From the NCBI GenBank assembly GCA_964401995.1, contig CAYOAP010000009.1, forward strand, positions 1 to 64,000: DNA of 64,000 nucleotides, written 5' to 3'. Source of the stretch: DATCBF01 sp964401995. Its GTDB lineage: Bacteria; Actinomycetota; Thermoleophilia; Solirubrobacterales; 70-9. Below, one piece after another: positions 56,920-64,000 of the stretch. The notes beneath the pieces are model-generated. The model saw only the letters and a list, made by a program, of their open reading frames with translations, did not search any database and was not told where the DNA came from. The position numbers and the translations under genes were made by a program. The first letter of the stretch is position 1; each line of letters opens with the position of its first letter.

Positions 56920-58044
56920 CTAGCGCAGCAAGGTGGCGCATTCCTGCAGGTCGACCGGAGTCGAGGCGCCCTGCAGGCACTTCAGGTAGGCCTGCTGCGC
57001 CGAGCCGGAGGAGGAGCCGCCTGCGGTCGAGCCGCCGCCGGTGCTGCCGCCAGTCGCGCCTTCCAGCAATTCGCCGAGGCCGCCGCCTTCGGCAGCGCCG
57101 AGCAGTTCGATCGGGTTGATCCCCAGCTTGAGGAAGAGATCGTTGAGCGGCTTGGCGCCACTCGGGGCAGTGATCGACTGTTCTTCGTTGACGCCTTCAA
57201 GCGAGAGGTCGAAGCTGATGTCGACCTTTTTCGGGCCGCCTTCGCTGCTCGCCGGCGGTTCGATCGAGAGTTCGGCCGAGATCCGCCGCACGATGTTGTC
57301 GTCGCCGACGTAGACATCGACATGCGCCGTCTTCAGGGCGCTCTGAACCTGGCCCTTGGCCTGGTCGAGTTCGGCGGTCGAGGGGATCGGGCCGGCGGCG
57401 CCGAGCTGGGCCGCGCAGGCTGGATTTTCGACCAGTTCGATCAGAGCGTCGATCGCGCCGGGGGCGTTGAGGTCGCCGCTGACGTGGGTGGTGCTGGTGT
57501 CGCCGACGTCGGTCGTGCCTTCGTTGGTCAGGTTGTCGATGAAGTCTTCGACCTTGAGCCCGGTGGCCGCTTCCTGGCAGGCGGTCACGTCAGTGGAGCT
57601 GCCCTGGGCGCCGCTCTGGTTCTGGGCTTTTTCGATCGCCGCCTTGACGAAGCTGAAAGTGGTCGGGTCGACTTCGTAGGGGGTGCCTTCGTAGGTGACG
57701 AAGGCCTTGTCGGCGAGCAGCGCGACGCCACCGTCGAAGTTGACGTCCTTGCCGTTGACCGACCCGTTCGCTTTGGCGTTGACGTCGAAGAGCGGCAGCT
57801 GGCCCGCGCCGCGGCTCTGGAACGGCCCGTCGAGGCTGACGTCGACCTTGCCGCCTTCGTCGCCCTCGACGTTGACCGAGAGGGAGAGATCGATATTGCC
57901 GCTCTTGATCCCCTGCAGGGTCGCGTCCTTGATGACGCTCTGCGGGTTCTCGCTGCTGCTGTCACTGCTGCTGCCGCAGGCGGCAAAGGCGGTGGCCAGC
58001 GCGGTCAGCGCGGCGAAGAGTAAGAAGATTCGAAGTCGGCTCAA
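56920..58044 (-). CDS. Secreted lipoprotein, LppX/LprG-like
   Basis: 374 residues from TTG 58042-58044, with AGGAGG ten bases upstream. A type II signal peptide ends in the lipobox AFAAC, with lipidated Cys23 followed by a Ser/Asp-rich linker. The body (about 35-300) is a beta-rich fold with DLSLSVNVEG, GGVALLADKAFVTYEG and a C-terminal repeat of similar strands, as in mycobacterial lipid-carrying LppX/LprG proteins (tentative). The C-terminal Gly/Ser stretch ends in a small two-Cys tail. It follows ppk2 after 44 bases. Confidence 0.8.
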   Translation of the reverse strand: MSRLRIFLLFAALTALATAFAACGSSSDSSSENPQSVIKDATLQGIKSGNIDLSLSVNVEGDEGGKVDVSLDGPFQSRGAGQLPLFDVNAKANGSVNGKDVNFDGGVALLADKAFVTYEGTPYEVDPTTFSFVKAAIEKAQNQSGAQGSSTDVTACQEAATGLKVEDFIDNLTNEGTTDVGDTSTTHVSGDLNAPGAIDALIELVENPACAAQLGAAGPIPSTAELDQAKGQVQSALKTAHVDVYVGDDNIVRRISAELSIEPPASSEGGPKKVDISFDLSLEGVNEEQSITAPSGAKPLNDLFLKLGINPIELLGAAEGGGLGELLEGATGGSTGGGSTAGGSSSGSAQQAYLKCLQGASTPVDLQECATLLR

Positions 58045-58088
58045 AGCGGTACGTCCTCCTGGCTAAGTCGGGTCTGGAGGACAAGAGT

Positions 58089-58853
58089 CTATGACGATGG
58101 CGGCGGCTCCTGCCCCCATTTCCGCATTCCAGCCTCGATTGCTTCGTTTACGGCCCGGACCACGGCGACGCGGGCGTAGCGCTTCGACTCGGCCGCGATC
58201 GGCCGCCAGGGCGCGTGGGGCTGGTCGGTGCGGGCGAGCATGTCCTCGACCGCCTGCTCGTACTCGCCTCGCTTGGCGCGGTTGGCCCAGTCGTCCTCGG
58301 TCAGCTTCCAGGCCTTGAGCGGATCGGCGGCGCGGGCCTCAAAGCGGCGCAGCTGCTCGGCCTCGGAGATGTGGAGCCAGAGCTTGACCAGGATCGTGCC
58401 CTCGTCGGCAAGCGTGCGCTCGAAGGCGTTGATCTCGTCGTAGGCGCGCAGCCACTGCTCGCGGGTCGCGAGCCCATCGACGCGCTCGACCAGGACCCGC
58501 CCGTACCAGGAGCGGTCGAAGACGGCCATCCCTCCCCAGCCGGGCAGGACGGGCCAGAAGCGCCAGAGGAAGTGGTGGCGGCGCTCGTCGTCGCTCGGCG
58601 CGGCGAACTGGACGACGCGGACGTGGCGCGGGTCCAGCGGCGAGACCAGGCGTTTGATCGCGCCGCCCTTGCCGGAGGCGTCCCAGCCCTCGAAGACGAC
58701 GCAGACCGGAGGCCCGATCCCCCGCTCGCCGATCAGGCCGCCGAGCGTGAGCCGGAGCTGGACAAGGCGCTTCCATGCGAGGCCGAGTTCGTGCTCCTCT
58801 TCCTTGCGGCTGAGCTCAAGCGAGAGGTCGACTTCTCCGAGGCGCGTCGTCAT
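58089..58853 (-). CDS. ppk2: Polyphosphate kinase 2 family protein
   Basis: Transfers phosphate between polyphosphate and nucleotides. 254 residues. Walker A FEGWDASGKGGAIKRL (about 54-69), Walker B-like VFDRSWYGRVLVERV (about 112-126), and lid residues in the Arg-rich RRFEARAADPLKAWKLTEDDW. The single-domain form could make NDP or NTP (class I or III). The start overlaps the hydrolase stop by four bases. Confidence 0.93.
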   Translation of the reverse strand: MTTRLGEVDLSLELSRKEEEHELGLAWKRLVQLRLTLGGLIGERGIGPPVCVVFEGWDASGKGGAIKRLVSPLDPRHVRVVQFAAPSDDERRHHFLWRFWPVLPGWGGMAVFDRSWYGRVLVERVDGLATREQWLRAYDEINAFERTLADEGTILVKLWLHISEAEQLRRFEARAADPLKAWKLTEDDWANRAKRGEYEQAVEDMLARTDQPHAPWRPIAAESKRYARVAVVRAVNEAIEAGMRKWGQEPPPSS

Positions 58854-59740
58854 CCCTGCCCCAGATGCCGCGACAGGAAGTCGGCCTGGTCGGCCGCCAT
58901 CCGCTCGAAGGTCTCGCCGAGGAAGGGATCGAAGTGGCCGCCGGGATAGCGGCGCAGCTCTCCCCGCGGCGCCCGCCGCGAGGCGGCGATGCCGAGCGCC
59001 GGCGGGTTGACGTCGTCCCCGTCGGTGATCGCATAGAGCACCGGGCAGGCGATCCCGCCGGTCTTATGAGCGAGCCGGTAGGGCGGGGCGAGCACGGCGC
59101 GGGCGCAGAGCTCGTTGCGCCAGCTGCTCTCCGGCGGGGTGATCGCGGCAAAGCCGGCGGCGGCTTCGGGACTGTTGATGACCGCGACCGAGCCAGGCGG
59201 ACCGCCGGCCGGGATCCGGTGCGGCGGCGCCCCGCGCAGAGCGCGACCGGCATCGCGCAGCCCCGCGCCCGCCAGCCGCAGCGGATGGACGGGGCCGGCG
59301 ATGTGGGCAAGGCTGCGAACGCCGCTGATCACCGGCACGACGCAGACGGCGGCGGCGATTCCCGGATCGGTGATCGCAAGCGACTGGACGTGGCCGCCGC
59401 CAAGCGAGTAGCCCCAGAGGGCGAGGCGGTTGGGGTCGACGAAGTCGAGCGAGCGGGCGAAGGAGAGCGCGGCGCGGAAGTCGTCGCGCTGGCGGGCGGC
59501 GTCCATCAGCCCCCGTGGCTCGCCGCCGCTGTCGCCGAAGCAGCGGTAGTCGAAAGCGAGGGCGGCGATCCCGGCGGCGGCGAAGCGCTCGCCAAATCTG
59601 TCGAGCCCCTGGTCGCGCACGCAGGAGAGGCCGGAGCCCATCACCACGCAGGGAGTTCGGCCGGAGGCGCCCTCGGGCCGAAAGAGCCAGGCCGCGCACT
59701 GCTCGCCCCTAGAGCTGAAGCTGACCTCTTCCCGTCCCAT
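58850..59740 (-). CDS. Alpha/beta-hydrolase
   Basis: 296 residues. Nucleophile elbow WGYSLGGGH (about 109-117), oxyanion region GSGLSCVRDQG, the FDYRCFGDSGGEPRG block, an acid in ITDGDDVNPP and the catalytic His in GGHFDPF. It resembles acetyl-xylan-esterase-like or dienelactone-hydrolase-like proteins; the substrate is unknown. First gene of the run with ppk2 and the lipoprotein. Confidence 0.87.
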   Translation of the reverse strand: MGREEVSFSSRGEQCAAWLFRPEGASGRTPCVVMGSGLSCVRDQGLDRFGERFAAAGIAALAFDYRCFGDSGGEPRGLMDAARQRDDFRAALSFARSLDFVDPNRLALWGYSLGGGHVQSLAITDPGIAAAVCVVPVISGVRSLAHIAGPVHPLRLAGAGLRDAGRALRGAPPHRIPAGGPPGSVAVINSPEAAAGFAAITPPESSWRNELCARAVLAPPYRLAHKTGGIACPVLYAITDGDDVNPPALGIAASRRAPRGELRRYPGGHFDPFLGETFERMAADQADFLSRHLGQG

Positions 59741-59767
59741 CGGACGATCCTAGACCCGTGTCGGCGG

Positions 59768-60019
59768 CTACGGGGAGGGTTCGGAGGTTTCGATCTGCGG
59801 GGCCGGCTGGTCGGTGGTGACGTTGACCGCGAAGGGGAAGAGCAGGGCGCCGAGGAAGATCAGGATGATCCCGGCAGCGACCAGCCAGCGCTGGGTGGAG
59901 AGGTGGCCGAAGATCCCGATCACGAACCCGATCAGGACCAGGGCGACGTATGGGCCATCCGTGTGAGGGAGCAGGGTGGCCAGCGGCAGAGCGAGTTCGA
60001 GCACCGGGCTGATTATCAT
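59768..60019 (-). CDS. Small two-helix membrane protein
   Basis: 83 residues from ATG 60017-60019. Two hydrophobic helices (about 20-38 YVALVLIGFVIGIFG and 45-65 WLVAAGIILIFLGALLFPF) joined by HLSTQR, then a Pro/Glu tail. An in-frame ATG at 60052 would overlap the divergent moxR start. Only eight bases separate the two divergent starts. No family recognised. Confidence 0.65.
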   Translation of the reverse strand: MIISPVLELALPLATLLPHTDGPYVALVLIGFVIGIFGHLSTQRWLVAAGIILIFLGALLFPFAVNVTTDQPAPQIETSEPSP

Positions 60020-60027
60020 CGGCGGCC

Positions 60028-60921
60028 ATGAGCGACGCGCCCACACCCGCATCGGTTGCCGAGACGAAGGAGGCGCTGGCCGCGGCCGGCTACCTCGCCG
60101 ACGAGCCCGCGGCGCTGGTCTCCTTCCTCGCCCAGCGGCTCGGCAAGCCGGTTCTGGTCGAGGGCCCGGCCGGGGTCGGCAAGACCGAGCTGGCCAAGGC
60201 GCTCTCGCGCTCTACCGGCCGCGACCTGATCCGCCTGCAGTGCTACGAGGGCCTCGACGAGGCGAAAGCGCTGTACGAGTGGAACTACCGCAAGCAGCTG
60301 CTGCGGATCCAGGCCGGCGGCGAGGCCGGCTGGGAGAATGTGCAGGAGGACATCTTCAGCGACGAGTTCCTGCTTGCGCGGCCGCTGATGCAGGCGATCG
60401 CCAGCCCTGAGCCGGTGGTGCTGCTGATCGACGAGATCGACAAGACCGACCAGGAGTTCGAGGCGATGCTGCTCGAGCTGCTCTCCGACTTCCAGATCAC
60501 GATCCCCGAGCTGGGCCAGGTCTCGGCGACGACGATGCCGATCGTCGTCCTCACCTCGAACAACTCGCGCGAGCTGACCGAGGCGCTGAAGCGCCGCTGC
60601 CTCTACCTCTGGCTTGACTACCCCGACATCGAGCGCGAGATGGAAATCGTCCGCCTCCACACTCCGGAGCTGGCCGAGACGCTCTCGCGGCGCCTGGTCG
60701 AGGTGGTGCGGATGATCCGCGCCCTCGACCTGAAGAAGCCGCCCTCGATCGCCGAGTCGATCGATTGGGCGCGGACGCTGCTGCTGATGGGGGCCGAGGA
60801 CATCGACAGCGAGACCTTCAAGCAGTCGATGTCGATCCTGGTCAAGCACCGCACCGACATCGACCTGGTCGCCGAGCGGGTCGGGGTCAAACTCGCCGCC
60901 CCGAGCAAAGCCGCGGGGTGA
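60028..60921 (+). CDS. MoxR-family AAA+ ATPase
   Basis: 297 residues. Walker A EGPAGVGKTEL (about 44-54), Walker B VVLLIDEIDKTD (about 129-140), sensor 1 in IVVLTSNNSREL, arginine finger ALKRRCLYLWLDYP, and the MoxR C-terminal lid. Works with a VWA protein as a chaperone for metal-cofactor insertion or complex maturation; the VWA partner follows after seven bases. Substrate not visible here. Confidence 0.93.
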   Translation: MSDAPTPASVAETKEALAAAGYLADEPAALVSFLAQRLGKPVLVEGPAGVGKTELAKALSRSTGRDLIRLQCYEGLDEAKALYEWNYRKQLLRIQAGGEAGWENVQEDIFSDEFLLARPLMQAIASPEPVVLLIDEIDKTDQEFEAMLLELLSDFQITIPELGQVSATTMPIVVLTSNNSRELTEALKRRCLYLWLDYPDIEREMEIVRLHTPELAETLSRRLVEVVRMIRALDLKKPPSIAESIDWARTLLLMGAEDIDSETFKQSMSILVKHRTDIDLVAERVGVKLAAPSKAAG

Positions 60922-60928
60922 GCGCCGC

Positions 60929-62335
60929 GTGGCGGCCTCGCCCTACGGGCCGAAGCTAGAGACCGGCCCGCCGGGGCTGGCGCCGAAGCTGCTCGCCTTC
61001 TGCGAGGAACTGCGCGGCGAGGGGGTCGCGGTCGGGACCTCGGAGATCCTCGACGCCTTCGCCGCCCTCGATCAGGTGCCGTGGACCGCGCAGGAGGACT
61101 TCCGCGAGGCGCTGGCCTCGACGATCGCCAAGTCGCAGGAGGATCGCCGCGTCTTCGAGCTGCTCTTCGACCGCTACTTCTTCCGCGCCGCCGAGGCCGA
61201 GGCGGTCGAGCGCAAGATCGGCGAGGGCGAGCAGCGCGGCGAGGGCGGCGAGCGGCTTGACATCGACCAGCTGCGCGAGCAGATCCGGCAGGCGATCATC
61301 GAGGGCAACGAGGGTGAGATGCGCGACCTGGCGCGGCTGGCGATCGCCGCCTTCGGCCGCCAGGGCGAGGGCTCCGGCGTGGTCGGCGTCGACGTCCAGC
61401 GGATCCGCCGCACGCTCGGCCTCTCGGCCGGGCCCCAGCCGCCCGCGCCCGACGGCGCGGGCGAGCAGGTGACGATCGACCGCGACCAGCTCCACCGCTT
61501 CGAGCGCCACCTGCGCCGCGAGCTTGAGCGCGACCTGATCGAGCGCACCTCGACCCTCCCCCCCTCGCGGCCCCTGGCCGAGCTCGACCGCGCCCTGCCG
61601 ACCAGCCCGACCCAGGACCTCGCCGCCGTCCACCGCGCCGTCTCCCAGATGAAGCGGCGGCTGGCGACGCTGGGCCAGGAGCAGCGCGGCCAGCGCAAGG
61701 GGCAGGCAGTCGACGTGCGGCGGACGATGCGGGCCTCGCTGGAGACCGGCGGTGTGCCGCTCTACCTGCGCTACCGGCCCAAGCGCCCGCGCCGGCCTGA
61801 GATCTACGTCCTCTGCGACGTCTCGACCTCGGTCACCTCGGCCAGCGTCTTCTTCCTCTCGGTCCTGCACGCCCTGCACGACTCGTTCCGCAAGCTGCGC
61901 AGCTTCGTCTTCATCGAGCGCATCTCCGAGGTGACCGAAGTCTTCGAGCACGAGCGCGACTTCCGTGTCATCGCCCAGCGCATCTCCAGCGAGGGCGGCG
62001 TCGCCGATGTCTCGGGCTACACCGACTACGGCCGGGTCTGGCAGGAGTTCCTGACCGAGATCTCAGACGAACTTGACCCGCGCTCGACCGTGATCGTGCT
62101 CGGCGACGCCCGCACCAACGGCCGCGAGCCCCACGCCGAGATCTTCGCCCAGGTCGCCGAGCGCGCCGGCCGCCTCTTCTGGCTCAACCCGGAGCCGAAG
62201 CTCTACTGGAATTACGGCGACTCGGTGATGGCCGCCTATGAGCGCTACTGCGACGGCGCCTTCGAGTGCTGGACCACCAGGCACCTGGAGAACTTCGTCA
62301 ACGTAGTCGCCGGCGGCGTGCCGACGGCTGACTGA
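60929..62335 (+). CDS. VWA domain (CoxE-like) protein, partner of MoxR ATPase
   Basis: 468 residues from GTG 60929. The N-terminal helical half is charged (AEAEAVERKIGEGEQRGEGG, RLRRELER type sequence). The C-terminal VWA domain starts EIYVLCDVSTSVTS, with the MIDAS DxSxS motif (about 294-298), and ends VIVLGDARTNGREP. CoxE proteins act with MoxR/CoxD ATPases in maturing Mo-Cu CO dehydrogenase and other enzymes, but no such enzyme is in the window. A hairpin spans its stop and that of the next gene. Confidence 0.9.
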   Translation: MAASPYGPKLETGPPGLAPKLLAFCEELRGEGVAVGTSEILDAFAALDQVPWTAQEDFREALASTIAKSQEDRRVFELLFDRYFFRAAEAEAVERKIGEGEQRGEGGERLDIDQLREQIRQAIIEGNEGEMRDLARLAIAAFGRQGEGSGVVGVDVQRIRRTLGLSAGPQPPAPDGAGEQVTIDRDQLHRFERHLRRELERDLIERTSTLPPSRPLAELDRALPTSPTQDLAAVHRAVSQMKRRLATLGQEQRGQRKGQAVDVRRTMRASLETGGVPLYLRYRPKRPRRPEIYVLCDVSTSVTSASVFFLSVLHALHDSFRKLRSFVFIERISEVTEVFEHERDFRVIAQRISSEGGVADVSGYTDYGRVWQEFLTEISDELDPRSTVIVLGDARTNGREPHAEIFAQVAERAGRLFWLNPEPKLYWNYGDSVMAAYERYCDGAFECWTTRHLENFVNVVAGGVPTAD

Positions 62336-62347
62336 CAGCGCTCAGTC
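62330..62347. terminator. Hairpin spanning two convergent stops
   Basis: GACTGA-CAGCGC-TCAGTC. The stop TGA of the VWA gene and the minus-strand stop of the small membrane gene pair in the stem. Confidence 0.4.
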
Positions 62348-62527
62348 TCCTCGCCTGCGGTAAAGACCGCGGCCGTCGAGGACGCGGAGCACCGTGTAGG
62401 AGGTGACGAGCGCTACGACACCGATCGCCTGAATGGCACCGCCACCAAGGGGTCGAAGCAGGAGAGCACCGGGAAACGCGATTCCAATGAAGACAAGAAG
62501 AGAGATGTAGATATTTCTCATGCCCAT
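62342..62527 (-). CDS. 61-residue membrane protein
   Basis: Starts at ATG 62525-62527, whose A is shared with the stop of the gene upstream (TGATG). Two hydrophobic helices (about 5-26 and 31-48) and a basic C-terminus GLYRRRGD. The DNA is clearly less GC-rich than the surroundings, a sign of transfer. No family recognised. Confidence 0.6.
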   Translation of the reverse strand: MGMRNIYISLLVFIGIAFPGALLLRPLGGGAIQAIGVVALVTSYTVLRVLDGRGLYRRRGD

Positions 62528-62763
62528 CACAATCCAGCGTACCTCATAAAAAGATCGCCAATAAGACATGTAATCCCAACCACCCCGCCCCAGAAGCCAT
62601 CTCGCAAAGCGTCGCTTTCCACTTCCCCGCGAGACCGGCCACCCACCACTCCGAGGCCTGCGCCGACAAAGCCGCCGATGACAATCCCGGCTCCGATCAC
62701 AGTGGCGATTACTTCAACGCCTGTTGTGAGAAAACCGATGTGAGAATTTCCGAGCATTGCCAT
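62527..62763 (-). CDS. 78-residue glycine-rich membrane protein
   Basis: From ATG 62761-62763 with AGGA eight bases upstream. A long Gly/Val/Ile helix pair (GVEVIATVIGAGIVIGGFVG and further GAGLGVVGG) with a GxxxG-like pattern, a short charged loop SRGEVESDALRDG and a last helix WGGVVGITCLIGDL. Translationally coupled to the next small membrane gene. AT-rich for this genome. Function unknown. Confidence 0.6.
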   Translation of the reverse strand: MAMLGNSHIGFLTTGVEVIATVIGAGIVIGGFVGAGLGVVGGRSRGEVESDALRDGFWGGVVGITCLIGDLFMRYAGL

Positions 62764-62840
62764 GCGCCGATCCTGGCAACCGAGATTTGACACGTGGCTC
62801 CCAGGAGTGACGGAAGTGAAAATTCTTCGTATCGGAACTG

Positions 62841-63296
62841 CTACCGGGCGGCCCAGGCGTCCGGGGAGCCGGCCAGCTCGGCCACCTCGCTCGGCAGGTT
62901 GCCGGAGACGAGGTCGGCGAGGGTGACGTGCTCGAGGACGGTGCGGAGGCTGGCGCGGACCGCGATCCAGACCTTCTGCAGGTGCTCCGCGTTGCCGCGG
63001 TACTCGATGTCCTCCGGCGGCGAGGACTGGACGTGGGCGATCGGGCCCTCGACGGCGCGGACGATCTCGGCGATCGTCACCTCGTCGGCGGGTTTGGCCA
63101 GCCAGTAGCCGCCCTTGGCGCCGCGGCGGGCGCGGACGATGCCGGCGTGCTTCAGCTCCAGCAGGATGTGCTCGAGGAACTGCAGCGGGATGTCCTGCGC
63201 CTCGGCCAGCCGCTCGCCCTTGATCGGGCCCTCCTCGGCAGCCGCCAGCTCGGCAGCGGCCCTGACGGCATAGTCGGCTTTCGCGGAGACGCGCAC
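62841..63296 (-). CDS. Rrf2-family regulator without Fe-S cysteines
   Basis: 151 residues from GTG 63294-63296. Winged helix KADYAVRAAAELA...LQFLEHILLELKHAGIV and RRGAKGGYWLAKPADEVTI, both typical of Rrf2. The region that holds three cysteines in IscR and NsrR has none, and the whole protein lacks cysteine. It is thus of the CymR type, which senses sulfur status through partner proteins. It follows a TauE/SafE gene by 17 bases. Confidence 0.9.
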   Translation of the reverse strand: MRVSAKADYAVRAAAELAAAEEGPIKGERLAEAQDIPLQFLEHILLELKHAGIVRARRGAKGGYWLAKPADEVTIAEIVRAVEGPIAHVQSSPPEDIEYRGNAEHLQKVWIAVRASLRTVLEHVTLADLVSGNLPSEVAELAGSPDAWAAR

Positions 63297-63313
63297 GTTG
63301 GCTAGTTAATCAG

Positions 63314-64000
63314 TCAGCCGATGGCTTCTGGAGTCAACTCGTCTGAGCGGTCGCGAGCTTGCTGCTCTTCTTCCCGCAGCCGGCGTTTGTTGAGCCAGTG
63401 CGGAGCGGCCAGAACCAGGCCGAGGCCGACGGCGGAGACCGCCGCCGCGATCGGCCAGACCGTGGGGTCGCCCTTCTGGATCGTGACGATGCCCGAGCCG
63501 ATCAGGACGAGGCCGAGGGCGGTGCGGATGAAACCCTGCGGCGCCCGGTCGGAGAGGGAGGCGCCGATGATCACGCCAGGGATCGAGCCGATCAGGATGT
63601 TGCCGGCGAGGACGAAATCGACGTTGCCGCCGACGATGTGGGCGAGCCCTGCCGCCCAGAGCAGGATCGCGGCGTGGAAGACATCGGTGCCGACGACTTT
63701 CTTCGGCGCGAGGCGGAAGACGGCGATCAGCAGGATCGCGATCACCGTGCCGGAGCCGGCCGAGGTGATGCCGATCACGAAACCCGTGGTGGCGCCGATG
63801 ACGACGGCAGCGACCTTGTGCCTGCGCTCGATCTCGAAGTCCTCGCGCTCGGAGACGAGGTTGCGCAGGATCAGCGCCCGGGCCAGGGTGATGATCCCGA
63901 CCATCAGCAGGGTGCCGCCGAGGACCGCGTAGACGATCGACTCCAGCCGTTCTTCGCCGATATGGCGCTCCAGCACCGAGACCAAGGCGACCCCGATCAC
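63314..64000 (-). CDS. TauE/SafE family sulfite/anion exporter (N-terminus beyond window)
   Basis: 228 residues visible; the reading frame runs off the right edge. TauE/SafE marks are GFVIGITSAGSGTVIAILL (second repeat), KKVVGTDVFHAAILLWAAG and GSIPGVIIGASLSDR. It ends in a basic cytoplasmic tail KRRLREEEQQARDRSD. Its partner Rrf2 regulator suggests a role in sulfur-compound export. Co-transcribed with Rrf2. Confidence 0.9.
   Translation of the reverse strand: MIGVALVSVLERHIGEERLESIVYAVLGGTLLMVGIITLARALILRNLVSEREDFEIERRHKVAAVVIGATTGFVIGITSAGSGTVIAILLIAVFRLAPKKVVGTDVFHAAILLWAAGLAHIVGGNVDFVLAGNILIGSIPGVIIGASLSDRAPQGFIRTALGLVLIGSGIVTIQKGDPTVWPIAAAVSAVGLGLVLAAPHWLNKRRLREEEQQARDRSDELTPEAIG

Overview
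The window is very GC-rich, gene-dense actinobacterial DNA. It looks like a Thermoleophilia/Solirubrobacterales-type genome. This is inferred from the gene set and order (tilS-hpt-ftsH-folate block, DUF2252, RecD2, a type III glutamine synthetase, F420/PPOX and SnoaL proteins, frequent GTG/TTG starts); no rRNA is present to confirm it. I see no tRNA, rRNA, CRISPR array, insertion sequence or phage module. There is one 10-N scaffold gap (26061-26070), flanked by sequence that looks like an assembly error.

Layout. 1-6.9 kb: 5' part of clpC, an unknown membrane protein, then lysS, greA, dusB and coaX on the minus strand. 7.7-15.8 kb: a long minus-strand run, probably one operon, reading PII (glnB/glnK), a MerR-type HTH fused to a class III adenylate cyclase, tilS, hpt, ftsH, folP, an EAL-DICT protein, folB and folK. 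This places a 2-oxoglutarate/ATP sensor, a cyclase and a c-di-GMP phosphodiesterase inside a housekeeping operon. 15.8-21.5 kb: purine phosphorylase family protein, coiled-coil protein, a large secreted three-domain peptidoglycan hydrolase and small unknowns. 21.5-31.2 kb: universal stress protein and LysR regulator (divergent), ammonium transporter amtB, sirtuin, a reversed-order beta-oxidation fusion, an NlpC/P60 hydrolase and type III glutamine synthetase. With PII upstream, this gives a scattered nitrogen-assimilation set.

31.2-31.57 kb is the only long stretch without a gene. It holds a rho-independent terminator followed by a strikingly structured, unassigned element whose closing helix has about 28 base pairs. 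31.57-42 kb: an overlooked 41-residue membrane protein, cytochrome P450, rlmN, an AlkZ-type glycosylase, YdeI, SnoaL/PPOX/TetR/cupin genes, a zinc-ribbon protein, RecD2 and a TVP38 family protein. 42-54 kb: a subtilase with an altered active site, a CorA-like channel, a YHYH protein, a possible cold-adaptation group (csp, DEAD-box helicase, typA), an MFS exporter, a DUF2252 protein and an acyl-CoA dehydrogenase behind a palindromic operator. 54-64 kb: a coupled three-gene cassette ending in a BCP peroxiredoxin, a Ca2+/H+ antiporter, a lipoprotein, PPK2, a hydrolase, a MoxR-VWA(CoxE) pair, an AT-rich pair of tiny membrane proteins, and an Rrf2-TauE pair cut by the right edge.

A regularity runs through the window. 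Of 15 convergent gene pairs, five overlap by exactly four bases at their stop codons. The other ten have a hairpin between them, several of them built from the two stop codons themselves. Coordinates and motifs were read from the sequence. Family assignments come from recognised motifs and were not checked by database search.
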